Source: Blastococcus sp. CT_GayMR20
GTDB taxonomy: Bacteria; Actinomycetota; Actinomycetes; Mycobacteriales; Geodermatophilaceae
DNA: 64,000 nucleotides
NCBI RefSeq assembly: GCF_004570345.1
Contig: NZ_SPQM01000010.1
Span: forward strand, 12,627-76,626
Reading direction: 5' to 3'
The notes below the pieces were generated by a model. That model did no database searches. It saw only the letters and a program-made list of their open reading frames with translations, and had not been told where the DNA came from. Positions 1-8,107 of the stretch are shown here, in pieces. Numbering within the stretch: position 1 is the first letter of the stretch; the number at the start of each line of letters is the position of its first letter. The position numbers were made by a program, and so were the translations under genes.

Positions 1-939
1 CCGGCGATACACGCCCAACTGGTCGTAGTGGACGGTCTTGCCAGGCGCCTTGAGCGCGGCCGAGACCTCCGCGGCCTGCAGCGCCTCGCGGTACGACCCG
101 GCCAGATCGGCGAGACCGGCCCGGGTGACGCCGATGCCCGCCCACACCGGACGGGGCCGCCGCACGGTCAGTGCCTGCTCCAGCCGCGCCCGCGCGGTCT
201 CGGCGAGCTCGGTGGCCGTGCCGTGCCGGTCGCGGGTCGCGTCGGGCCTGGCGACCACCAGTACGCCGTGCCCGGGCCGAACGAGACCCATGGTCTGCCG
301 GGACGACAGCGCGAGGCGTGCGTCCTCGAGCACTGCGGCCATCGCGGCCCGGTCCCGATCGGACGGCACGGAACCGGAAGGCGCGGCCGCCAGCAGCACG
401 ATCGCGGCGACCGGGTCGTCATGCATGAAGTCATCGCCGTCGGCCATCCGGCCGGCGGCCCGGCTCCGCAGCGCGGGGTCGTCGGACAGGAGCTCGCTCA
501 GGGACTCCTGTTCCCGGAGGCTGCGGAGCTCGTCGAAGCGCCGCTGGCGCGCGAAGACCTCGGCGACGCTCTCCGCGGCCGCGACGATGTGCCGTTGCCT
601 GGCGGGGTCGAGCTCCTCGTCCGGCGTCGCCACCCATACGAAGGCGACGCCGCGATCGTCGACGCGGGCGACCGCACCCCACCGGGGGAGGCTGAGCCCG
701 ATGCTCGGGTTGGCCGGCAGCAGGAAGGCCCCGTGTCGCTCCGAGACCCTCTGTTCGCTGGTCCACCGGACGATCTCCGGACTGGCGTGGCGTTGGAGGA
801 TCGCCCGCTCGCGGGCCGCGTCGTTCCCGTCCGGGTGGTACGTGTAGACGAGCTGCCTGATCTTCATGTCGTCGATCGCGACCGGTCGGTCGAGGAGCGT
901 TCCGAGTCGGTCGGCTATCCGCTGAAGGGCCGCGATCAT
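1..939 (-). CDS. PucR-type regulator, 3' end cut by window edge
   Basis: This is the N-terminal 313 residues of the regulator that is complete at 50436-51707. The C-terminal helix-turn-helix lies beyond base 1, so only the sensory part is visible here. It starts 9 bases after the stop of the ATC-hydrolase-like gene, as the last gene of the operon bicupin, amidohydrolase, ATC-hydrolase-like, regulator. The truncation comes from the window edge and is not evidence of a broken gene. Confidence 0.85.
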   Translation of the reverse strand, partial: MIAALQRIADRLGTLLDRPVAIDDMKIRQLVYTYHPDGNDAARERAILQRHASPEIVRWTSEQRVSERHGAFLLPANPSIGLSLPRWGAVARVDDRGVAFVWVATPDEELDPARQRHIVAAAESVAEVFARQRRFDELRSLREQESLSELLSDDPALRSRAAGRMADGDDFMHDDPVAAIVLLAAAPSGSVPSDRDRAAMAAVLEDARLALSSRQTMGLVRPGHGVLVVARPDATRDRHGTATELAETARARLEQALTVRRPRPVWAGIGVTRAGLADLAGSYREALQAAEVSAALKAPGKTVHYDQLGVYRR

Positions 940-948
940 GCGGTCATG

Positions 949-2070
949 CTAGGGCCCCCGACTGTCGTGAACGGGTGCGTTGTCGAACTCCTCCGGGGTG
1001 GGGTCGTTGTCGGTGAGGAACTCCGGCACCGTGAACCGGAACCGGCAGACATGGTCACCTCGGGACTTCACGGACGTCCACCGCACCTCGGTGCTCGGGT
1101 TGTAGCTCTGGAACAGTCCGCGGTGGTTGGAGGAGTCGAAGAGGTAGCCGAGCCGCAGCCCCTCAGGGCCTTCGGTGGCCCACACCTCGGCGAGCGGGCA
1201 GTACGTGCAGTCGAGGTAGTACGCACCGTCGCTGATGTGCTGCCGCTCCTTGAAGACGAACACCGCCTCACCGGGGTCGCGCTCCTGCAGCCCGTCCGTG
1301 CTGGCGAAGTTCGCCATCGTGAGCGGCTTGCCGAGCGCGAGGATGCGCTCGCGGATCACTGACCCCCGATCGGCGCCGAATCGGTAGGCCGCCCTCCGTA
1401 CCGTCTCTTCGCCCGATGCGTCAAAGGTGTCGATCAGTGCTTTGGTGACGTACATCTGCATCGCCGCGAGCAGTCCTGTCGTCCGCCGGTTGACCTCGAC
1501 CATCCGGATCGGGTCGGCCGTACGTGAGCCGAGCCGGGGCGCCTGCTCCACCCTGTCCGGTCCGGTGATCCGGAGCCCCCAGGGCCGCACCGTGGGGTCA
1601 TCCACCTCGATGGCGACTCCGGAGCCGTAGCCCTCCGCCACCCCGTCGAGGAGCGGTGCCCAGTACGCCGCGAGGGCCGCGACCGCGTCGACGTCCCCGA
1701 GGAGGTCCGCGAGGTACGCGCGCCCGGGTGCTTCGGGGAGCGTCAGCGTCAGCGTGGGGCCCTCGGCAGTGACCCGGAGCGTGCCGTCCTCGGCCCCGAG
1801 CTGCCATTCTGCGGTGTCCCAGTGCTCGACCAGTTGCGCTGGTCCGCGGCCGGCCACGAACGACGCCGGCTGGTCTCGCATCGCGGTCCCCCGGAACACG
1901 CCGGCCTGCCGCATGCCCGCGGCCAGCTGGGCGAGACCTGCCGTGCCGTGCGCGTCCAGCACCGCGTCGTAGAACACCTTCAGCATCAGCCAGTGATAGT
2001 CCTGGAACGTCCGCAGCGACGCCATCATCGGCAACGCGCCGTCCGGGACGGCCTGGTCGGGAACGGTCAT
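949..2070 (-). CDS. L-2-amino-thiazoline-4-carboxylic acid hydrolase-like protein
   Basis: A 373-residue protein. Its C-terminal part carries a cysteine pair in YLDCTYCPLAEVW and the ending GDHVCRFRF, the pattern I associate with the ATC hydrolase family, which opens a cyclic thiazoline on the way to cysteine in Pseudomonas. The N-terminal 170 residues are not recognised. The ATG overlaps the stop of the amidohydrolase gene (ATGA), so the two are translationally coupled. Family membership is from motif memory and moderately sure. The true substrate is unknown; a hydrolytic or sensory role on a nitrogen-containing ring compound fits the neighbours. Confidence 0.55.
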   Translation of the reverse strand: MTVPDQAVPDGALPMMASLRTFQDYHWLMLKVFYDAVLDAHGTAGLAQLAAGMRQAGVFRGTAMRDQPASFVAGRGPAQLVEHWDTAEWQLGAEDGTLRVTAEGPTLTLTLPEAPGRAYLADLLGDVDAVAALAAYWAPLLDGVAEGYGSGVAIEVDDPTVRPWGLRITGPDRVEQAPRLGSRTADPIRMVEVNRRTTGLLAAMQMYVTKALIDTFDASGEETVRRAAYRFGADRGSVIRERILALGKPLTMANFASTDGLQERDPGEAVFVFKERQHISDGAYYLDCTYCPLAEVWATEGPEGLRLGYLFDSSNHRGLFQSYNPSTEVRWTSVKSRGDHVCRFRFTVPEFLTDNDPTPEEFDNAPVHDSRGP

Positions 2071-3296
2071 CGGGCCACCTCGTGGACGGGTCGTCGGTAG
2101 GTCCTGCATCCGGCCTGCCAGGTCTCCACGACGCGGCCGGCCAGCCCGGACAGGTCGGTCAGGTCGCCGTCCAGGATCACCAGGTCGGCGGTCAGACCCG
2201 GCTGGATGCTCCCGATCCGGTCTGCGAGGCGGAGCAGCACCGCGGCGCCCGACGTCGCGGCGGCCCACGCCTGGTACGGAGAGAGCCCGCAGTCGACCAG
2301 CAGTTGCAGCTCCCGGAGGTTGTCACCATGCGGGCCGATGCCGGTGTCGGTCCCCATCGCGATGGGCACCCCGGCCTCGACGGCCCGCGTCACCGCGTCA
2401 CGGTGCACGGCGGCGACCTCCAGGGCCTTGTCCAGCACGGCCGGCTCGTGGACCTCGCCGCGCTCGGCCGCCTCGATCACCGACAGGGGCGCCAGCAGCG
2501 TCGGGACCAGCCAGGTGCCCTTCGCCAACATGAGCTCGATCGCCTCGTCGTCGAGGAAGATGCCGTGCTCGATCGAGCGCACCCCGGCGCGCACCGCGTT
2601 CTTGATCCCCTCGGCGCCCTGCGCGTGGGCCATGACGGGGACGTGGGCAGCGTCCGCCTCCGCGACCAGGGCCGCGAGCTCGTCCGGGCGCAGGTGTGCA
2701 TGCTTCGGGTCGTCCGACGGGGACAGCACGCCGCCGGTCGTCGCGACCTTGATGACGTCCGCGCCGGCCCGGAGCATGGTCCGCGCGGTCCGGCGCATCT
2801 CGTCCGGGCCGTCGGCGACGCCGGACGGCACCCCGGGGTGGTGCGGGAACAGCTCGACCGCGAGACCACAGCTCAGGTGGCCGTCGTTGTGGCCCCCGGT
2901 CTGGCTGATCATGTTCACGGCGATGAGCGCTCGCGGCCCGCTGATCAGCCCGCGGGCGAGGGCCTGTTTCAGCCCCAGATCCGCGCCTGCGGCGTCCCGC
3001 ACGGTGGTGATCCCGGTTGCGACGGTCCGCCGGCAGTTGACCACCGCCTGGAAGAAGTGGAAGGAGAACGGGTTCGCGAGCCTTTCCACCAGGTTCACGC
3101 CGGACAGCGTGAGGTGGACGTGAGCGTCGATGAGGCCGGGCAGGACGGTCCGACCGGTCGTGTCGACGACGGTGTCACCGTCGAGGGACGTGCCGACCGC
3201 CCGGATGACGCCGTCCTCGATGAGGACGTCGGCCCGCGACGGCGCCGAGCCGGTGCCGTCGAATACGTACCCGCCCGCGAAGAGTGTGCTCCGCAT
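2067..3296 (-). CDS. Metal-dependent amidohydrolase family protein
   Basis: A 409-residue protein of the amidohydrolase superfamily, imidazolonepropionase/prolidase-like branch. Visible metal and catalytic motifs in order are DAHVHL near residue 62, VIKVATTGG with the likely carboxylated lysine, MAHAQG, SIEHGIF and MGTDTG. The protein should be a cytoplasmic hydrolase of a cyclic amide or peptide-like bond. The ATG shares one base with the bicupin stop (TGATG), and its own stop overlaps the next ATG. Substrate is not predictable from sequence alone. Confidence 0.85.
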   Translation of the reverse strand: MRSTLFAGGYVFDGTGSAPSRADVLIEDGVIRAVGTSLDGDTVVDTTGRTVLPGLIDAHVHLTLSGVNLVERLANPFSFHFFQAVVNCRRTVATGITTVRDAAGADLGLKQALARGLISGPRALIAVNMISQTGGHNDGHLSCGLAVELFPHHPGVPSGVADGPDEMRRTARTMLRAGADVIKVATTGGVLSPSDDPKHAHLRPDELAALVAEADAAHVPVMAHAQGAEGIKNAVRAGVRSIEHGIFLDDEAIELMLAKGTWLVPTLLAPLSVIEAAERGEVHEPAVLDKALEVAAVHRDAVTRAVEAGVPIAMGTDTGIGPHGDNLRELQLLVDCGLSPYQAWAAATSGAAVLLRLADRIGSIQPGLTADLVILDGDLTDLSGLAGRVVETWQAGCRTYRRPVHEVAR

Positions 3297-4183
3297 CACA
3301 CGTGGAAGCCTCGACGGGGGCCCGTTTCCAGAGGGCGGCGCGGCGGCGTCGAGTACACCGGCTCCAGCGGCTCCCACGCCCACGTGCCGTCGCACGCGTC
3401 CAGCGTGTAGAACCAGTACATCCGCAGGTCATCGTCGTTCGTGTCGATGCCGTGCGGCGCCCATGCGGGGACGTACACGGTGTCGCCGGGACCTGCCCTG
3501 TAGGCATCGTCGCCCACGTAGATCGTCGCGGTGCCCTCGAGGACGTGGTAGATCTCGGCCGGCGCATGCCGGTGGATCGTGTAGTGCAGCTGCGGGTCGA
3601 CCGCCGCCGTGCCGATGACGAATTCCTTCGTGCCGGTCGCCGGCTCGAGCAGATAGCGGCACCGCAGGCGCATCCCCTTGGTGGGTTCGACAGGGACCCA
3701 AGCGACCATGTCCTCGGCCACGGCCCAGCGGTCGAACAGGCCCGCCGACGGTGCCGTGCTCGGGTTCGTCGTCCCCTCGAGGGCGGTGTCGGGCAGCAGC
3801 TCCGAGGTCACCGTCTTCTGGTCCCCGCCGGTGGCGTACGCGACGAGCAGGCGCGCCGGCTGGCTGCCGAGGCACTGGAGCGAGTGTGCCTCACCCGGCG
3901 GGAAGTACGCCGCGCCGGGGGCGGACAGCTCGGCGGAGCCACCCGGGCGCCACAGTCGGACGGTGCCTTCGACGAGGAACACCGCCTCCGCCTGGGGATT
4001 GCGATGGGTCGGCACCCGCTGACCGGGCGCCAGCGTGACCTCGCCGAAGGTGATGTCCGCGGCGAGCCCTGCGGTGTCCGGGAGGAGTCCGAGCACCTCG
4101 AGGCCCGCGAACTCTGGGAGCTCGTGAAGGTTGTCGCCGGCGGTGGACGCGGCGGTGCGCGGGAAGTGCAGGGATGCCGTCAA
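3296..4183 (-). CDS. Two-domain cupin (bicupin) protein
   Basis: A 295-residue protein with two cupin folds. Cupin 1 spans about residues 45-115 (PTHRNPQAEAVFLVEG). Cupin 2 spans about 190-260 and has the fuller metal set in HRHAPAEIYHVLEG plus PHG. The start is placed at a TTG because GAGGAGAAG lies five bases upstream and no ATG fits with a ribosome site. First gene of a four-gene catabolic operon with overlapping starts and stops. Possible roles are a dioxygenase, lyase or aminohydrolase. A 12-bp dyad shared with the ABC transporter promoter lies 114 bases upstream. Confidence 0.8.
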   Translation of the reverse strand: MTASLHFPRTAASTAGDNLHELPEFAGLEVLGLLPDTAGLAADITFGEVTLAPGQRVPTHRNPQAEAVFLVEGTVRLWRPGGSAELSAPGAAYFPPGEAHSLQCLGSQPARLLVAYATGGDQKTVTSELLPDTALEGTTNPSTAPSAGLFDRWAVAEDMVAWVPVEPTKGMRLRCRYLLEPATGTKEFVIGTAAVDPQLHYTIHRHAPAEIYHVLEGTATIYVGDDAYRAGPGDTVYVPAWAPHGIDTNDDDLRMYWFYTLDACDGTWAWEPLEPVYSTPPRRPLETGPRRGFHV

Positions 4184-4628
4184 CGCTTCTCCTCGTGCGG
4201 GGCGCTCGCCGGCTCCGTCCCGGCCTTGCCGCGATGCTAAGGACGCGCCCACTCCCGGCGGACTGGTCGTCCGTCGCGTCTCCGGGTGACGGCACGCAAC
4301 ATCTGTCGAACCCAGTACATCGTCGGCGCCCGGCGCTTCACCGGCAGAACGGCCGGGGGAGCTCGCTCCTCATCGCGCGTGCCGGCGAGGTGGACACGCA
4401 GTGAGCCTCGGAGCCGGGAGTCGTCCACGAACTGCTGTCGCCGGTTGTCGCGGTCGACGTGATTCGCGGCCGCCTCCCCGACGGGGGACCCGCCGGGTCG
4501 ACGGGCCGGCCGATTCGGCAGGGCTGCCGATACCGCCACCCCGCCCTCCGCGCGACGCTGGTCCCGACGGTGATCTGCCACGGCGACCACACCGAGTGCT
4601 TCCTGACCACTCGGGACGAGGAGGGGCC
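4184..4628. promoter_or_regulatory. Divergent intergenic region, bicupin operon / AraC
   Basis: No gene recognised in these 445 bases. They hold three candidate operator sites. CAACATCTGTCG at 4297-4308 matches dyads before the ABC transporter operon. ACCGGCAGAACGGCCGGG at 4340-4357 agrees at 14 of 18 positions with the stress dyad. TTCGGCAGGGCTGCCGAT at 4514-4531 contains a perfect 16-bp palindrome and agrees at 15 of 18 with the dyad at 7277-7294. Both promoters must lie here. Confidence 0.55.
4297..4308. promoter_or_regulatory. Candidate PucR operator before bicupin operon
   Basis: CAACA-TC-TGTCG, one base away from the perfect dyad CGACA-NN-TGTCG. It lies 114 bases upstream of the bicupin TTG. 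Two further copies lie 107 and 138 bases before the ABC transporter operon, next to the pucR-type gene. Regulator assignment is inference from position. Confidence 0.45.
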
Positions 4629-5564
4629 ATGCTCGTGACGTCGGACCCGCACGTGGCGCACACCTGGCTTCGCGCGACGTATCCCGGCTACCTGCCGGAG
4701 GAGACCAACAGCCGCAGGAACTTCGTGTTCCAGGCGGTGCACGAGCAGGCCGGCCGCAGCGGGCTCTCGCGGCTGAGGTACTCGACGAGCGCGGACAACA
4801 ACGTCGCCCCGGACGTGATGCTCGTCGTCCGACCGTCGGCCGGCGCCATGATGGTCCGGTCCGGCCGCGAGGAGGTCGCCGTCCCTCCGGGCACGCCGGT
4901 GCTCCTGCCGGCGCATCAGGCGGTGAGCGTCCTGTGGGCCGATGCCGAGGTCGACTGCGTCTGCCTGAATGCGGACGACGTCGAGCGGGTCGCGGTGGAG
5001 ACCACCGGTCTCGACGACCTGGCCCTGCGATTCACCGGGCTACGGCCGATGCTCCCGGGCCTCGACCAGCGCTGGAACGACACCGTGCAGGACGTGACGC
5101 GTGAAGTACTGCGGAACCGCACCACGGCCGGCCCCGTGCTGACCGGGCAGCTGACCCAGCGGCTGGCCGAGGCTGTCCTGGGCACCTTCCCCAGCACCCG
5201 GCTGGCCACCCGTCGCCGTGTCCCGCCCGACCACGCGACGCCCGCCGTGGTGCGTCGTGCCGTCGACTTCATCGACGCCAACGCCGAGCGCGACCTGACG
5301 ACGAGCGACATCGCCGCCGCCGCGGGGATCGGGCCGCGCGGGCTGCAGGCGGCCTTCGTGCGCCACCGGGACTCGACGCCGACCACCTACGTGAGGCGGG
5401 TGCGACTGGACCATGCGCACCGCGAGCTGGTGGACACCGATCCCGCCGACCACGACACCGTGCCCGCCGTCGCTGCTCGGTGGGGCTTCCCCCGGACGAG
5501 CGCGTTCGTCACCGCTCACCAGCAGGTCTACGGACGCCCACCCGGTCAGACCCGGCAGGGCTGA
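4629..5564 (+). CDS. AraC-family transcriptional regulator
   Basis: A 311-residue regulator. The N-terminal 200 residues form a ligand-binding region of the AraC-binding-like type. The C-terminal 100 residues carry the double helix-turn-helix, ending with the family pattern WGFPRTSAFVTAHQQVYGRPP. The ATG at 4629 is chosen because GAGGAGGGG precedes it directly. It is divergent from the bicupin operon and convergent with the zinc peptidase gene. It may regulate the bicupin operon, but that operon also has its own PucR-type gene, so the target is uncertain. Confidence 0.85.
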   Translation: MLVTSDPHVAHTWLRATYPGYLPEETNSRRNFVFQAVHEQAGRSGLSRLRYSTSADNNVAPDVMLVVRPSAGAMMVRSGREEVAVPPGTPVLLPAHQAVSVLWADAEVDCVCLNADDVERVAVETTGLDDLALRFTGLRPMLPGLDQRWNDTVQDVTREVLRNRTTAGPVLTGQLTQRLAEAVLGTFPSTRLATRRRVPPDHATPAVVRRAVDFIDANAERDLTTSDIAAAAGIGPRGLQAAFVRHRDSTPTTYVRRVRLDHAHRELVDTDPADHDTVPAVAARWGFPRTSAFVTAHQQVYGRPPGQTRQG

Positions 5565-5696
5565 GGGGCGCACTGCTTCATCTCGACGCTCAGCCCGCGC
5601 CGGCCTGCCCCGCCCGACGGACAGGGACGGGTGTGGGAGGACCGGGCCGCTGAGCTCGCGTCTCGGGATCGACCAGGACACGAGACCTCACAGTGG

Positions 5697-7100
5697 TCAT
5701 CGGAGTCCGATGTCGCAGGGGCCGCCACCGTGCAGGAATCCGTTCCGGAAGGCGCGGAGCAGTTCGAACCCGGACGCGTCGACGTCCGGGAACACTCGGT
5801 CCGACAGTCCGTAGGTCAGCAGGAACGTCACGGCCTCGTCGATGTCGCCGGGGCTGATGCGCACTCCCGCGGAGCCGGCGAAGGCGCCCTTGAAGACCTG
5901 GGCCGCGTACCAGCCCGTGAGGCAGACCGCCGAGCGGGTGGCCGCCTCGTCATCGATCGACAGGCCGAGGTCCGAGCGGGCGGCGAGCGAGTAGGGGAGG
6001 GATATCGCGGTGATCACCGCGAAGTCCCCCAGCTGCTGGTACGCGGGCCGGGCCAGCTCGGTCTCGTCGTAGTACACCGTCGAGTCGGCCTCGCAGAACG
6101 CGAGATCGAGGTCCTCGGTGCTCCGCTCAGCGCACGGCGGCGGCATCCGGTCGAGGGGGCGGATCGTCGGCTCGTCGAACTCCCGCTCGAACTCCTCCAG
6201 GAGCACGGCACGCCAGAACGGGGGGAGGGTGTTGTCGACGATCAGGAGCGTCTCGCCGTACGCGGCGTTGCCGCGGTTGGCCAGCTCGTCCTGGTCGAAG
6301 GTCTCCGCGGTGAAGAGCCGGTCGGGTCCGAAGTGGTCCCGGCAGGAGGCGACGCCGCCGTCGTGGCCTTCGGAGAACGCCGAGACCCGGTCGAAGTACG
6401 AGCCGTGGGCCTGGCTGTTGTCCGGGTCGCTGCCGACGGGGTCACGGAGCAGGAGGTAGCCGCGCAGGACGCCGTCGAGATCCCGCTCGTCGATCGCCAG
6501 GTGCCTCGCCTCACCGTCGTTGACCCAGGCCGTCCAGGCTCCGGCGAAGCAGTCGGCCTGCGTCTCGTCCTGGATGCTCCGGCCGCTCGCCGCGAAGCCG
6601 ACACGTCCCTGGACGGCATGGCCGAACTCGTGGGCCAGCACGACGGCCGGCAGCGAGCGCCCGTAGGTGTCGGCGAGATCCTGCAACAGCGACCGGTCGT
6701 AGGCGATGGCGTCGCAGCGAGGGTTGTAGAGGGCGTTCCCGGCCACTGCCGCGGGATCCATCGGGTGTTCCGGGCAGCCGATGCCGCTGGGCGGGTACCT
6801 GGCCGCGTCCAGGGCGGAGCTGTCGACGGAGAAGTAGCCGCCGGCCAGGGGTGGGAACGCCACGCGGTAGAACCGTGGGAACGCGTCGGCCCAGAAGGTC
6901 TCGAGGTCGGCGAGGGCGTTGCGCGCCAGCCGGTCGATCGGGTTGTCGGTCGCGCCGGTGATGGTCACCTGCTCGGCGGGCACGTCGACGAGCTGCCGGG
7001 GACCGCCGGAGGAGGTGTCGGGCGCCGTGCCGGAGCACCCGGCCAGGAACACGACGGTCAAACCGGTGACGGCCAGCGCGCGAGGCGGGGACCGTCTCAT
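5697..7100 (-). CDS. Neutral zinc metallopeptidase lipoprotein
   Basis: A 467-residue exported protein. The ATG at 7100 gives a signal peptide with the lipobox LAGC and lipidation cysteine at residue 22. The zinc-binding helix HEFGH is at residues 157-161, with ETQAD about 20 residues later supplying the third ligand, as in the YpfJ-like neutral zinc metallopeptidase family (PF04228). It should be anchored on the outer face of the membrane. The C-terminal half has no family I recognise. It is divergent from the stress operon, so a share in that regulatory region is possible. Confidence 0.85.
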   Translation of the reverse strand: MRRSPPRALAVTGLTVVFLAGCSGTAPDTSSGGPRQLVDVPAEQVTITGATDNPIDRLARNALADLETFWADAFPRFYRVAFPPLAGGYFSVDSSALDAARYPPSGIGCPEHPMDPAAVAGNALYNPRCDAIAYDRSLLQDLADTYGRSLPAVVLAHEFGHAVQGRVGFAASGRSIQDETQADCFAGAWTAWVNDGEARHLAIDERDLDGVLRGYLLLRDPVGSDPDNSQAHGSYFDRVSAFSEGHDGGVASCRDHFGPDRLFTAETFDQDELANRGNAAYGETLLIVDNTLPPFWRAVLLEEFEREFDEPTIRPLDRMPPPCAERSTEDLDLAFCEADSTVYYDETELARPAYQQLGDFAVITAISLPYSLAARSDLGLSIDDEAATRSAVCLTGWYAAQVFKGAFAGSAGVRISPGDIDEAVTFLLTYGLSDRVFPDVDASGFELLRAFRNGFLHGGGPCDIGLR

Positions 7101-7276
7101 CCGGTGGCTGTCCCCACCAGCCGGAGGGTCGGACTCTTCTGGACGGTCATCACGTCCCCACCCCGCCTCATCGGCCTGTGCAGCCCCGGTGGCATCGATC
7201 AACGGCTGCACGGCGACGGTCAGCCATCGGCGGCCCGCCAGGGCCTCATGGCACCCTGCCCGGCGTCGATCCGTCC

Positions 7277-7294
7277 ATCGGCAGCACTGCCGAT
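7277..7294. promoter_or_regulatory. Stress dyad S1, perfect palindrome
   Basis: ATCGGCAG-CA-CTGCCGAT, perfect 8-bp arms around two bases. It shares CCATCGGCAG with the other dyads upstream of the glucosidase, the glycosyltransferase and the DUF2254 unit. It lies 276 bases before the stress operon start. Confidence 0.6.
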
Positions 7295-7311
7295 CCACGG
7301 GGTGGGGCGGC

Positions 7312-7329
7312 ATGGGCAGAACGACCGAT
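7312..7329 (+). promoter_or_regulatory. Stress dyad S2
   Basis: ATGGGCAGAACGACCGAT. It differs at one position from the site before the glucosidase gene and, like it, is followed by TGCC. It lies 241 bases upstream of the first stress gene and points toward it. Centre-to-centre spacing from S1 is 35 bases. Confidence 0.6.
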
Positions 7330-7569
7330 TGCCGCCGCGGGGGCCGACGGCGAGCGTGGATGAGCACGGTGCGGTGGGCCGCCACGTGGCCACCGCACAG
7401 TCGGCGGGCCTCCGTCGACCTCCAACCGGCGGGAGGAACAGTCCGTGCCTCTGATGCGGCGCTCCTCCTGTCCCTCCACCGTTGTCACCGGCTCCGTGCC
7501 GCGCCCGCGCCCCCCAGGACGCCGCAGCCGCGGCCACCCAGTCGGCCCCGTCTGATCTGGGAGTCACTC

Positions 7570-8106
7570 ATGACCTCGCACGACGCGAACCCCACCGGAT
7601 CGGGAGGGAGCACCGCGGTCCACCCCTGGTCCCCCGGTAGCCCTGACGCCTCCGCCCGGTCGGCCAGACGGACTGTCGCCTCCTACACCACCTACGCCGA
7701 CGCCGAGCGAGCGGTCGACCGGCTCGCCGACCGTGACTTCCCCGTCGAGCGGGTCGCCATCATCGGCCAGGACCTGGAGACCGTCGAACAGGTGACCGGA
7801 AAGCTGGACTATCCCACCGTCGCCTGGCGGGGCGCGGTGAGCGGTGCCGTCCCCGGCGCGTTGCTCGGCTGGATCTTCGGACTCTTCGACTGGGCCGATC
7901 CGATCGTGAGCGCGCTTCTGCTCGCCCTCTACGGACTGCTCATCGGGGCGGTGATCGGAGCCATCATCGGGGTGATCGTGTACGCGCTCCAAGGGGGTCG
8001 CCGGGACTTCGCGTCGGTGACCGTCATGCGCCCGCGGCGCTACGAGCTGGTCGTCGACGACGAGGTGGCCGACCAGGCTGCCCGGCTGCTCACAGAGAGG
8101 ATCTGA
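7570..8106 (+). CDS. General stress protein 17M-like membrane protein
   Basis: A 178-residue protein. Residues about 37-80 ([17 protein letters not shown] onward) match the general stress protein 17M/YflT-type domain. A hydrophobic, glycine-rich stretch of about 45 residues follows, giving two membrane helices, and the tail is hydrophilic. First gene of the stress operon, ending one base before dnaK. The molecular role of this family is not established. Position suggests co-expression with the chaperones. Confidence 0.75.
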   Translation: MTSHDANPTGSGGSTAVHPWSPGSPDASARSARRTVASYTTYADAERAVDRLADRDFPVERVAIIGQDLETVEQVTGKLDYPTVAWRGAVSGAVPGALLGWIFGLFDWADPIVSALLLALYGLLIGAVIGAIIGVIVYALQGGRRDFASVTVMRPRRYELVVDDEVADQAARLLTERI

Positions 8107-8107
8107 G

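Larger units (their letters stand above)
7101..7569. promoter_or_regulatory. Long intergenic region with two stress-dyad sites
   Basis: These 469 bases separate the divergent peptidase and stress operons; no gene is supported. Two copies of the 18-bp dyad lie near the middle, centres 35 bases apart. No CIRCE element and no HspR-type HAIR box was seen. Several hundred bases of possible leader remain between the dyads and the first start codon at 7570. Confidence 0.6.

Noticed and set aside
2082..3410. Long open frames antisense to real genes, such as 2082-3410 plus, 11959-14565 minus and 36810-39416 plus
   Set aside because: They lie opposite genes with clear family motifs, their translations are low-complexity and rich in Arg, Gly, His and Asp, and they have no start signals. 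High GC content produces such shadows.
3296..4183. Ureidoglycine aminohydrolase, the bicupin of allantoin breakdown
   Set aside because: Two cupins and a PucR-type neighbour fit, but the second-cupin motif HRHAPAEIYHVLEG does not match the pattern I recall for that enzyme, and allantoinase or allantoate hydrolase genes are not adjacent.
7101..7569. HspR HAIR box or CIRCE element controlling dnaK
   Set aside because: I looked for CTTGAGT-N7-ACTCAAG and for TTAGCACTC-type repeats and saw neither here, so the small MerR-like protein was called CbpM rather than HspR.
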